NCBI GenBank assembly: GCA_024138025.1
Contig: JAMXBD010000395.1
Span: 372,001-436,000, forward strand
DNA length: 64,000 nucleotides
Direction of reading: 5' to 3'
Origin: Combretum micranthum
Taxonomy: Eukaryota > Streptophyta > Magnoliopsida > Myrtales > Combretaceae
This document shows positions 25,346 through 37,199 of the stretch, in pieces. Position numbers and translations under genes: made by a program. The notes below the pieces were generated by a model, which worked only from the letters and a program-made list of their open reading frames with translations, ran no database searches and was not told where the DNA came from. Position 1 is the first letter of the stretch. Each line of letters begins with the position of its first letter.

Positions 25346-25541
25346 TGATAAATAGAAGGAGAGTATATCTCTATATGTTTTGTGTACAGAGAATGGTTCC
25401 TATATATATACAAGAGTTAAAACAAAAGATAAACCAAAGATCCTATAGTTGTGCTGCAGAACATGATCCTACCATAACTAACATCCTCAAATCATGCTAA
25501 CATTATCCTATAATAACTATCAGCCTCAATTCACGTTAACA
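25346..25541 (-). repeat. 3' LTR of the copia element
   Basis: This is a 196-bp LTR with TG...CA ends. Its TATA-like TATATATATA (25401-25410) is one TA unit longer than in the other LTR, and an A run is one base longer. The other bases match the 5' LTR. Confidence 0.93.
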
Positions 25542-25553
25542 CCCCCCCTCAAA
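25542..25553 (-). other. Polypurine tract of the copia element
   Basis: Read on the minus strand, TTTGAGGGGGGG abuts the TG start of the 3' LTR through a single-base boundary. This is the expected place and composition for the plus-strand primer of an LTR element. Confidence 0.85.
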
Positions 25554-25554
25554 C

Positions 25555-28500
25555 TCAAGGTGGGATAGTGGATGCCAACTTGAGTTTGCTTAGTAGATCT
25601 TGAAATCGAGTAGAACAATGAGATTTTGTAAAGATGTCGGCTGTTTGATTGGCAGAGGTAACAGAGAGTAGCCGAAGGGTACCATGATGAACATGATGGC
25701 GAACAAAATGACAATCAATCTCAATATGTTTGGTGCGCTCATGGAAGACATTATTATGAGCAATCTGCACAGCACTTCTGTTGTCACAATGAAGTATTGT
25801 GGCTCCGAATGTGAGACTCCCATGTCGGAGAGTAACCATCGAAGCCAAAGTAATTCGGATGTTGCATCAGCAAGAGCACGATACTCAGATTCTGTGCTAG
25901 ATCTGGAAATGACAGTTTGTTTCTTGCTACGCCAAGAAATGAGAGAATCGCCCAAAAAAAACAGTAACCAGTGGTGGATCGACGATCGTGGGATCACCAG
26001 CCCAATCAGCATCTGAGTAACCAGTTAGTATCAAGGAAGATTGAGCTGAGAAATGAAGACCATGGAAAAGAGTTCCCTTAATATAGCGAAGAATACGGAG
26101 AACAACAGCAAAATGTGTAGTGCGAGGAGCTGTCATGAATTGACTGACCAAATGTACTGCATAGGCAATATCTGGCCGTGTAACAGTAAGATAAACAAGA
26201 CTACCTACTAGATGGCGATATAAAGTGGGATTCTCAAGAGGAGTGCCATCTAGAGGAGTAAGTTTAACATTAAGTTCCAGAGGAGTTGATGCAGTGCTGC
26301 TGTCTGTAATTCCTGCTTGAGAAATCAAGTCAGAAGCATACTTAGCTTGAGAAAGATAATAACCAGTTGAGTTATGGGAAACTTCAAGACCGAGAAAGTA
26401 GCTAAGTGGACCAAGATCTTTCATTTCAAATTGTGTGCTTAGATATTGTTGTAACTCTGAAATACAGGAGATATCATCGCCTGTTATGATCATATCATCA
26501 ACGTAGAGAAGAAGTAAAACAAGACCATGATCAGTGCGACGAATGAATAAGGCAGAATCATGAGGACTTGATTCAAAACCAAACCGAGTGATGGCAGAAC
26601 TAAACTTGGCAAACCAGGCTCTGGGTGCTTGTTTTAAGCCATATAATGCTCGACGGAGTCGACAAACTTTATGAGCAGGATGGGAAAAGCCAGGAGGAGG
26701 ATGCATATAAACCTCTTCTTGCAAGTCTCCATGCAGGAATGCATTTTTAACATCCATTTGGAGAAGTTTCCATTTTCGCACAGCAACAATAGCCAATAGA
26801 CTACGCACAGAGGTCAATCGTGCTACAGTGCAAAAGTTTCTTCATAATCTATGCCATACTCTTGATTGTATCCTTTTGCGACCAAACGAGCTTTGTAACG
26901 CTCAATAGAACCATCAGAGCGAGTTTTAATTTTGTAGACCCATTTGCATCCAATAGGAGTCTTACCAGGAGGAAGATCAACCAAATCCCATGTGTGAGTT
27001 TTGGCTAGAGCTTGAAGTTCTGTATGCATAGCTTGTTGCCAAAGAGGGTCAGAACTTGCTTCACGATAAGAGTGAGGCTCATGATGGTTGAAATAGCAGA
27101 ATAACAATGATAATCAGCAAGATGATGGGGAGTTTCTCTTACCCTAGTGGACCGTCGGAGGGGTGTGCCATCAGAGGTAGGTGCAGGAGCAGCAGCGGGA
27201 GCAGTTTCAGTTGGAGGAGATGCAGCAGTGGAAGAATTATCATTGAGATTATCAGAAGGATCGAGATCAAAAGTAGGAAATAACTCAACATTAGGGTCAG
27301 TGAAGAATAAGGATGACAGAATATCTAATTGATGAAATTTTGAGAGAGAAGAAAACATGGTATTTTCCCAAAAAGTAACATGTCGAGAGATACGTAATCG
27401 TTGAGAGATGGGATCCCAACATCTATACCCTTTATGTTCTATCCCATATCCTAGAAAACAACAGAGTCGAGCACGAGGCTCTAGTTTGGTGTGTTCCTGA
27501 GGATGTAAAAGAACAAAACAAGCACATCCAAAGGGCTTAAAGACTGAGTAATCAGGAATCTTACCAAACAAGCATTCAAAAGGGGAGAGATTCTGAAGTA
27601 CTAAGGTAGGAAGGCGGTTAATAGCATAGACAGCATTCAAAGCAGCTTCACCCCAGAATTTTTCAGGACAAGAGGCAGAAAGAAGAAGAGCACGAACAGA
27701 ATCAAGGATGTGACGATGCTTACGTTCAGCCCGCCCATTTTGCTGAGAGGTGTGAGGACAAGAACGCTGAATAATGGTACCCTGTTGACTAAGAAACTGC
27801 AGTAAAGAGGAATCCTGATATTCCATGGCATTATCAGTTCGAAGGATTTTAATAGTTTGAGAGAACTGGGTTTTTATCATAGTGGCAAACTTAATATAAA
27901 GTTGGGATAATTCAGATCGATGCTTTAAGAAATATATCCAAGTGAAACGAGAATAATCATCAATAAACAAAACAAAGTATTTGTAACCATTCATGGAAAT
28001 AACAGGAGATGGACCCCAAATATCAGAATGAATGAGCCCAAAAGGAATGTTTGATACAGAATTATTGGGGGAGAAAGACAAAGCAGGCTGTTTGCCAAGT
28101 TGACAATGTAAACAACGAAAAGAATCTAATTTAATATTTCCTAATAGACCACGAGAAACTAAAGGTTGAAGTTTGCTGGTGGAAGCATGGCCAAGACGAA
28201 GATGCCATTGATAGGTAGAGGAAGGAGTTGTAGCTGCAGCCACAATTTGATGAGGAATATGGAGAGATGAGAGTTCAAATAATCTGCCCACTCTGCGACC
28301 CTTCCCAAGAATTTGCCCCGTCTGCGGATCCTGAACCTGACAACCATGAGGAGAAAAATTAACATTTAGTCCACTTTCACATAATTGGCCAACAGAGATA
28401 AGATTTAAGGTCAAATTGGGAACATAATAGGTTTTGGGAAGATTAAGGTGTGGTGTAGAAGCATGGCCAATATGAGTAATATTCATTGTAGTCCCATTGG

Positions 28501-29568
28501 CAGTGTTAATGGTTGGCAAATTTGGAACAGAGGTTAAATTTGATAAGGTCTTAGGGTCGGAGGTCATGTGATTACAACATGCGGAGTCAAATAGCCAAGA
28601 AGAGTTACCTGGGAGGACAGACATTGCACTGGAGGAAGAGGAATGAGAAGAGAGAACCTGTTTGAAAAGAGCCTCAAGATCACTTAACGTGAAAGCAGTA
28701 GAACCCTCAGTAGTGACAGCTGCAATAGAGGAGGATCCAGACTTCAAGTCATTCTTTGGTTTGAACGAACCATTCTTTGATCGAGGAGGGCGAGTAGGAC
28801 AGTTTTCAAGAATATGTCCAATACCATGACAATATCTGCATTCCACAGTAGGACAATTGGCAAAGGAATGCCCAGTCTTGTTACAATTCTTACAAGAGTA
28901 ATTTCCGAACTTTGAAGCGACAGAACGAAGGGGAGTAGCAGCAAGAGCAATGTCAGAATGCATAGTTTTGTCCAGGCCAAGGCGGGTTTCTTCAAAGATA
29001 ATTTCTTGAATAGCATTATCTAGTGTGGGAAGTGGACTTCGATGAAGCAAGGATGCTCGAACAGATTCATATTCAGGACGAAGAGCCATCAGAACCTGAA
29101 TGAGATGCAGATGGTCGTCACTGATATGAGCTTGAGATAGTTGAGTCCAAATTGGTTGAACTTGTGCAAGAAATTCATTCACCGACTGTCCAGATTCTTG
29201 TTTTAGATGATGAAGAGTAGTCCATAATTGGTAATAATGAGCAAGACCAGTAGTACGATATCGAGTGGCTAAGAAATCCCATATTGCCTTGGCTGTTTCA
29301 TACTCAGTAAATTGAATATGAATAGATGGAACAGAGGTATTACGAATCCAAGTGATAATCTGATGATTTTTGCTATCCCAATCATCAAGACGTTCAGCAA
29401 ATTTTGAATCTGTTTCTTCATCCGCTTTTGTTGGTTTGGTGATATCACCGGTAACAATTCGCCAAAGTTTACGGCCAATAAGAAGCTTTTCATGGCCTGA
29501 ACCCAGAGATTATAATTGGAGCCAGTCAACATAGTTGTTATTGGCTTTACAACATCAGATTTGTCCAT
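25555..29568 (-). pseudogene. Frame-broken copia gag-pol polyprotein gene
   Basis: The first ATG (29568) opens a UBN2-type gag. Two CCHC knuckles follow (CKNCNKTGHSFANC and CRYCHGIGHILENC, about 28780-28900), then the protease region, an integrase zinc finger and core with its Asp/Asp/Glu residues (about 28150-27700), reverse transcriptase with YVDD (about 26500) and RNase H with SSTESEYRAL (about 25870). The frame ends at a stop at 25555-25557. It is interrupted by single-base shifts near 29482 (gag), 27090, 26826, 25975-25950 (probably two) and 25800. The long open stretch from about 29480 to 27090 is intact. The protease site reads DSA where these elements normally have D-S/T-G. This copy should not make a functional polyprotein by itself. 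Confidence 0.92.
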
Positions 29569-29677
29569 GATGAAGAAGCGGTTGGCAACAGAAAGAAAAA
29601 GTGGCACGGGACAGATATCAGAGAAGAGACGAGGAACAGATTTCAGAGGAAAGAAAAATTACAGACAGTAATTCAGG

Positions 29678-29689
29678 GCTCTGATACCA
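29678..29689 (-). other. Primer-binding site for initiator Met-tRNA
   Basis: TGGTATCAGAGC begins directly after the 5' LTR on the minus strand. It is the standard complement of the 3' end of plant initiator methionine tRNA used by copia elements. Confidence 0.93.
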
Positions 29690-29882
29690 TGATAAATAGA
29701 AGGAGAGTATATCTCTATATGTTTTGTGTACAGAGAATGGTTCCTATATATACAAGAGTTAAACAAAAGATAAACCAAAGATCCTATAGTTGTGCTGCAG
29801 AACATGATCCTACCATAACTAACATCCTCAAATCATGCTAACATTATCCTATAATAACTATCAGCCTCAATTCACGTTAACA
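29690..29882 (-). repeat. 5' LTR of the copia element
   Basis: This is the 193-bp upstream LTR in element orientation. It carries the TATA-like stretch that would promote the element's transcript, and matches the 3' LTR except for two short length differences. Confidence 0.93.
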
Positions 29883-29887
29883 GTTAT

Positions 29888-32800
29888 TATATCATGTTAT
29901 ATATTATATATACTTTCATTAAGTTAATGGGTTATTTTTGTTTTCCCAAATTTTGCTTTATTTAAATATTACATTATTCGAATATTGCTTCTTCTTTTTT
30001 CAAACAACAATTGCTCACGACCTCAAGTATATAATCGAAACAAAATTACTTTTTGATCTATACTATTAATATTTGACCAAAAAAAAAACTTCAATTAATT
30101 CTTACTATATGTAACGGTTGATTTTTCAAAAGCATTTTGAAAAAAATAAAGGTTTTGATTTTCAATTGCTATTATAAATTAATTTCTTAAACATTTAAAA
30201 AAATCACTTTCATTACAAGTCATATGAATTCTATTAATCTTATTTTTTTCATGAGATATAAATAATTATTACAGATAAAGAAATATTAAAATTTCATGAA
30301 AAGTACATTATTATCTTTGGCATATTTCCCATTGAAATAGCATAAGAAGATAACAATAATTTCCATTCAATATTTTAATTCCCATTCTTTTACCACAAAA
30401 AAAGGGAAATATATATATATATATATATATATATGATGATGATGATTATATTTTCCAAAAGCCCCTTTCTTGTTACTATGAATCAGACATATCGTTTTCT
30501 ATATTCCTTGATTACGATTTAGGCAAAGTAAATTAAACAATTAACTGTTATGGTTGCCTTTTCATGGTAGGGGAAAGGATCATGACACGTCACCCCCTAT
30601 TAATCATAAAATGGCCCACCTATCCTCATGGCCCCACCCCCGAACAAGGAAACGGCCATTACGTCCCGTTTGGTTTACCTTTTCAATAACTTAATATATA
30701 TAATATATTTTAATCCGTATGAACTTGTCTTGATTAAGAGCTCTTGGATCCAATATTACAGTATTTAAATTTCAAAATCATAACAAAAATCTGATATCAT
30801 TTTTTTATGAATATGAATGCCGGGCGTTGATTTTGTGTATTTTTTTTAACTAGCTACAAACAGTTATCTACAATTTCTTTTTAATTAATAAAAAAATAAT
30901 ATATTTAATTAATTCTCTCATTTAAGTTAAGTAGATTGAATAATAGGCTTATAGTCTTGTGGCTTCTCTCTCGATCTCTCAAATAAGAATTATCATATTC
31001 GGATCTCTATTTCTTGTTATAATATTTATAAACATTGGTGATAAGATTGAAATTAAATTAAAACGAAAAGGGGGAGGGGGGTCCAGGTTCATAATATATA
31101 TTGATAATAGTTACAGATAGAAAACACATAGGCCAAAAAGTGATATGAAACTTAAAGCCAAGGTGTGTCCTTGTCCTTCTCTTTAATTATCTATCTTTTG
31201 TTGCAAACTTTTTATAAAAATTGAGTTGGTGATAAAATCACCTGCTTTAGTATGTCATTTCTTGGATTCGTCATTTGAATAAGTACAAAAAGGAATCTTA
31301 ATATTTCTTTTACAATTTTTCTTTTTGGGGTATAATTTTCCTTGATACCAACATCATTTAGTTTTTAGAAGCTTTGATATTTCATGATTCAATCCATTTC
31401 GTGCGCGACTTTAATTTATGTAGTCATAATGAGTTGTATGTAAATGTAATTGTAATATAAAATGAAATGGATTATAAGTTTGAAAATTTCTCAGCATTTA
31501 AGTAGGTCATTAGAAAAACTAAATTGAGCAATAATTAGAAAAAGGCCCATTTAAACAATTATTATTTATTCTAGTTAACTATTCTCTCCCCTTTCCACAA
31601 CAGCAAGGAATCTGGGAATGGTTCAAAAGAAAGAATTATTTTTCCTTATCTAGATAGAGCAAAAAAAAGTGTTTTTGTCTGTCATCTAAAAAAAAAAGTC
31701 ATAAAAAATTCTATGATTTCTTTCGTTTTGCAATGAGACAAATTTTATCACTTATTTAACGATTTTAATTTAAAAATATCTATGATTAAACCATTAAAAT
31801 ATCTAGTATATTATCAATTATGATCATTTTAATAGTAAGATGATAGCCTCGACATTCCCATCAAATTGTAAAAGTTCCCGTAACTGTCTTTAATAAAATC
31901 GTAAAATTGACAAAATTATCGATATAAATACGCAACCTTCTTTTCAACTTTAGCTTATGTTTATTTCATTCTACCATCCCCAGCAACCCATCCAATACAA
32001 TGTATATGTTATATATCTAGGTATATGTAATGTTATTTATTATATAAATTATAATATTATACTCAGTATATAATATATGTAACATTGCATTATATTATAA
32101 TATAATAAAACATATATACAATGTTTATTATGTCATAATAGGTTAGCAATATTATGTGGGCATACTCTTCTCTTTATGTAATATAATTACGAAAACCTAA
32201 TAAACTTTTATATGTTGTACTCTATTACCACTTTAAAAAACTTCAAGCTAAATTATCGTAGTGGACACCTTTCCCCTTGTTCAATATATGGTCAACAACA
32301 AAGACATATGAAATCATTAATAATTTTAGCCCCAGGTTCATTCTTAATTATTATGGCTTTTATTCTTCTTGCTTGATCCCAATCTTCTATTCTCAAATCA
32401 CCCTAAAGATAGGGGAGTTTTTACGGTGTTATTAACAGAATCATCCAATTAATCATCTAATTATTAAAATAACTATAGTAATTAGAATATTAACTATTTT
32501 GGTGGTTCGATCGCATTTGGATATAGTGTGAACCGTTGGATATTGATGAAAGCAATTTTATCAAAATTAATTATGAAACCATACAATTTCTCTAAAGATT
32601 TTGTACATCTTTAAGACATATATATTTGGGATCTTATTTTAACGAAGAAAATATGTGACATTACTTCATTGAATAGTCGTTTAAGTTGCATAATTATCAC
32701 AACTTAATTGACATATCAGTCAATTTGTTTTTTACTTACACTCGTCACATAAAAAGCTGAACTGATGTTTATGCTTCCTCTTGTTGTTGGGTGGGGGGTT

Positions 32801-35800
32801 TTTCACTTGTAAATGGTGAAATCACTAGCTGCTTTTAAGCTATTACCATTTACCAAAAATGATTGTTCAACTAAAATAGTAATACACAGTCTCATATAAA
32901 CTTTTGTTGCTCCTAGTGGAATTTCAAATCTTGGAGTAATGCTGAACTATTATCTGGGAATTTGAACTTAATACAACCGATGAAAAGATCCGTTTTAATT
33001 ATCAATTTTTATATTTAAATTTGATAGTTGTTAAAAATATCATAATCAAACATTTACTTATCAAATGTACTACTATACCATCCTTGAAAAGGCATCCCTG
33101 CATTTGTTGAATAGACCTTCGGCCGATAGTGACATTTAATAACTTTATTGTCAAATAAAAACAAAATTGAAAGAAGGTTACTTTGACATTATCTCCTTTT
33201 TACCCAGAAGTACCTAAAACAATCGTCAAGATTTTATAATCAAAACCCATTAAATTTATTTCTCTTAATCTTCCTCCATTTATCCCTTCAATTGTTTGCA
33301 TACCTTGTCATATTATAATGACTAAATTGTATTGGCCACCCCGTAAATTTAATAAAATACATATTGACATCTTTTTTTTTTTTTTTTTTTACAAAATACA
33401 ACGCTTACACTCTACTCTTGCTCATGTGGACATTAACATGGTATAAATATTGACATGGCATGTCCACACCATCACCAAATCATCATTAATAATAATTTGA
33501 TTTAAATATCGTGTTTGTGTGTGTATTAATTAAGCGAAATAATAAAATAAAGTACAAAATTAAAAAATAATTCTAATTATTTTTTAAAGCAATTGAGTTT
33601 ATTATACATATATTATATTTATATAATAATTAAATTAATAAAAATTTAGAAAAAAATAAAATAAAAAAAAAAGAATAACCTGAACAATTAAGGACAAAAA
33701 AAAGTTTGAACCACCATGATTGATGCTCATGACAATTTATGTTCCTTCTTGGTTTTCCATAATTTTTTGTTATATTCTTATGGGATTTCTAATTGTACAT
33801 TATTGAAATCACGGGTGTATAACTATTGTGGCTTTTTATACTTCTGGGTGTTGAAATATCATGTTTTGTTCTTTTGGATATTGAAAGTTTCAAGTTGTTT
33901 CTTCTAGATTAATCTTTTGCTATTTTCCCTTTTCTAGTGGCTAAAAAGTTTTTGTTTTGTAACCATGAATATATAATAAAATTTGTGTTTTTATTATGAG
34001 TAATTGACAATATTAGGGTGTGACAATTGGTTCTTTAATAAAGTTTAGATTATTTTTGGATGGTTGCAAATTCATCTCAATGATGAATTTACTAGAGAAT
34101 GGTTTCAATTACAGCATTATTAAAGTAAAAGCTATGTCAATTATGAACTACATTCATAGCAACAATTTGATTTCACCTCCCACAGAGACAAAAGTGATCT
34201 CAAAAAGATACTTTGCTCACATAAATTGCCATCACATCCACAAAGACCGTAAGACCGATCATTCTTCATACCAGGCAAACGATATCGTTTCCATTTTTCA
34301 AATAAAATCGTGAAAGATCCAGTTTCGTGTATCAGATTGTAGTTCTTCATCTTATCGGGTAGTAAATGTGTCTTATTATGGATTGTCCCAATTTTTACCG
34401 ATATTATATTTCATATCAAATCTGTATTTATAATTTATTTATATAATATTTATACCATATCTATTTAATCTATTTATGAGTAAAATTATCAATTTTTCAT
34501 TGGTTTCTATTTCTTGACAAACATCTATTTGACAACGATAAAAATATGATGTCAAAATGACTAGATTATAATGAAACAAACAGACTTTTAATACCTGAAA
34601 TTACTTTTCATGTATATTAATCAACATCACCAAGATATTGTTAGCGTGCACGAAATATTTTTTCAAGTACTAAATTAATCGATTTCAAAGTTTAGATATC
34701 TAATCGCATATTTTACCATAATTTAGTCACCATTTGCAAGTTAACGTTTTGTTTTAAATCAAAATTGGTATTATTAAAATAATGAAGTAATTATTTATTA
34801 TTTAATTATTTTTCTAATTTATTTCATTTATTTTACTTAATTAATATACATGTAATCATGATATTTAAATAATAAAGTTATTATTGATAATGATTTGATA
34901 TTGATGTGGCCATGTCACGTCTTCCGTTTATGTGGCATAAACAAGATGCAAGTACTGTATTTAAAAATGCAGGGCACTGATATACTGCGTAATATTGTAG
35001 AGGTTGTAGATATAATTTACTCTATTATTGTTACATTATTTTTTTTTTTCAAAATCTTAACGATGATAGCATTTTTAAAATATTAAAAGAAGATAAATTT
35101 AGAGATTCATTTATGCTAAAAATGATTCCCTCCAATATAGAAAAAATATTGAATAATTAATGGACACTATAAATAAGTACACACATTTTAAAGTAGGATG
35201 TGCTTGATAAATGGGTTTAAATTTGGTATTAGTCCATAGTTTTTAATGAGAAGTATCATGTTGTATCATGTTAGATTCTCCTCTTCTTTTCTTGTAATAG
35301 GAAAAAAAAGCATGCAAAATTACAAAAGTTATAAATATAACATAAAGAGAAAATTATATGATCTCATTACATCATTGAATGATTCAAATCTATTCTAATT
35401 ATGATCGAAACCTTTAATATCGTTTTACTCTTTACAATCCATACAATGATAATATTACAAGTGACGTAGAAGTTTTCAATTTAAAGTGTAATTTCTTATA
35501 AAATATCAACAAAATCAAATAATATATATAAATATCTTTTTTTTCCTTTTTAAGGCCTCTATCAACCACAAATCAAGGTTGGACCTATCTTCAAGCACAA
35601 AACCCTATAAACCCCACTTTTAAAGCATATAATTGCGCTATATAAATAGTCTTAATAGGTGTTCATAATTAAATTTGAATGTAAAACCTTATGCAAGTAA
35701 TGACCAAAAATTCTAACCTTGCATCTTTTGATAGCATAGCCCGTGAAGAAAAGTTAGGCTAGCTTAGCAGAACAGGATAGCTTGATCTGATCTAGACAGC

Positions 35801-36880
35801 TTGTTCTTGTACGCATGCCCATGGACTTAGATGGTACCACAATTGTAGCAGTCATGGCTTATTCTATCAAGCCTTTTTGCGGGGTAACTTCTCAAGCATG
35901 GACAAAGCAATAGTCATTCCAATCTTTTGCTTAGCCAATCTAAATTGCTAGATAATGTTTCCAAAATTTTGTTGACTTGTGAATAGATATTCTTTTAAAA
36001 TATCTAATGTTGATAATAGAGATGTCATATCGTCCATAAGTTTAATATCCTTGGTCAAAAATTATTAAAATCATGAATTAACCTATGTGGTTCTACAAAT
36101 GATGATTTTATGAGATTTTTCTAAATTTATATTGAATAAAACTACTTAAATGTTGACTTGTGATGAAATACCGAGTTTAGGTTTGCAATTTTTTGAACTC
36201 ATAATTCTATCTATTTTATATGATTTTGCTAGGCTACGATTGTACCACTTCTATGTTTTGTTATGATTTTGGTCTTACAAACTATTAAAAAAAAACCTAA
36301 AGAAAAATTGTTGTGATTTTAAAATATAATACAAGTCTAACAAATCACAAATGAAATGATTTCATATTTGATTATCTTTCTTAAATTGATTAATCTATTG
36401 GATTTATTGTTGAAGATTTCCCATCCCCCATGATGAATGGGTGTGTGAGAAGAAGATATATTTAATTCATTGAATGGGAATCTATTGAATATCATTTGGA
36501 GCGCATGGGTAAGGAAAAAAAAAAAACTAAAAGTAATATCTTGAACTAAGTTGGTACATATGTAGATCAGTAGAATTATGAGAATAGGTTTTAAAATGAT
36601 TCGAAGATCCATGGTATTGATGCTATTAAAGATAAACTACAAAAGGATACTTTGAATAATTGGAATAAGAAGAAATGGATATCATTGGTGGTAGTACTAA
36701 CGATGACGATACATGAAAGAATTAGTGATAGTTTTGATGGCAATAAAATAGTTAGTGATTAATAATTTATTTTAACTTTGTATCTTATCGTAATGATTAG
36801 TTTGAGATAAAGGTAGATCAAGTGCTTGTAGTTTCAATTTTTGACAATTTACAACCTATTCGGACATGAATAGCTATTAT
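29888..36880. other. AT-rich intergenic DNA, mostly without recognisable features
   Basis: Nothing here supports a host gene; the ORFs of 60-100 codons show no family signature. Visible items are a GC-richer patch at 30584-30640 (listed separately), poly-T and TA runs (for example 30411-30434 and 33369-33391), a plus-oriented copy of the TTTATGAGTAAAATT family at about 34420-34585, and an adjoining AT-rich MITE-like fragment at about 34615-34740. Confidence 0.4.
30584..30637. promoter_or_regulatory. Cluster of ACGT and GGCCCAC-type motifs
   Basis: GACACGTCAC (ABRE/bZIP-like) is followed by ATGGCCCACC and TGGCCCCACC (class I TCP-like) within 55 bases, in an otherwise AT-rich stretch. Such motif groups mark many plant promoters or conserved non-coding elements. 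No transcript can be assigned, so this is a weak call. Confidence 0.25.
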
Positions 36881-36883
36881 TAC

Positions 36884-37198
36884 TGTGTTCACTTAAGGGA
36901 ATGCAATTTATAATGAATTGCTAAAATAACGAATTGCAATTCATGTCCCTATGAATTGTCATTCAATGGTTTATTTTTTAACTTTTTCATAAATACCTAT
37001 GTCTTAAAAATATCATAGATATAATTATCTTATCTTTGTAATAAATACAAGAGGCATTATAATATTATACATTTTACTTTAATAATTACTTGTTTTATTT
37101 TTTATACCAAATGAACATTGTAATAGCCCTTACAACCTTATTACATTCCATTTTAATTGTAATTCATTCCCTCTTTATTCCATAGTGCAAAGTAAACC
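36884..37198. mobile_element. Possible Tourist-like MITE
   Basis: About 315 bp have related ends: GTGTTCACTTAAGGGAATG on the left, and, read inward from the right, GGTTTACTTTGCAC followed by GGGAATGAATTACAATT. Repeated GGGAATG/CATTCC words near both ends are typical of Tourist-like MITEs. No clean three-base target duplication could be placed, so class and borders are tentative. Confidence 0.3.
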
Positions 37199-37199
37199 A

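Larger units (their letters stand above)
25341..29887 (-). mobile_element. Complete Ty1/copia LTR retrotransposon with GTTAT target duplication
   Basis: The element runs from 25346 to 29882 in minus orientation, between direct repeats GTTAT at 25341-25345 and 29883-29887. Every structural part is present: two LTRs of 196 and 193 bp with TG...CA ends, a primer site next to the 5' LTR, gag, protease, integrase, reverse transcriptase and RNase H in copia order, and a polypurine tract next to the 3' LTR. Over their aligned length the LTRs differ only by one TA unit and one A, with no base substitution seen, which points to very recent insertion. The coding region is nevertheless broken by several single-base frameshifts. 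The short LTRs suggest an Ale- or Ivana-like lineage, but I could not decide which. Confidence 0.95.

Noticed and set aside
25684..26016. 110-codon plus-strand ORF
   Set aside because: It is the antisense of the copia RNase H region.
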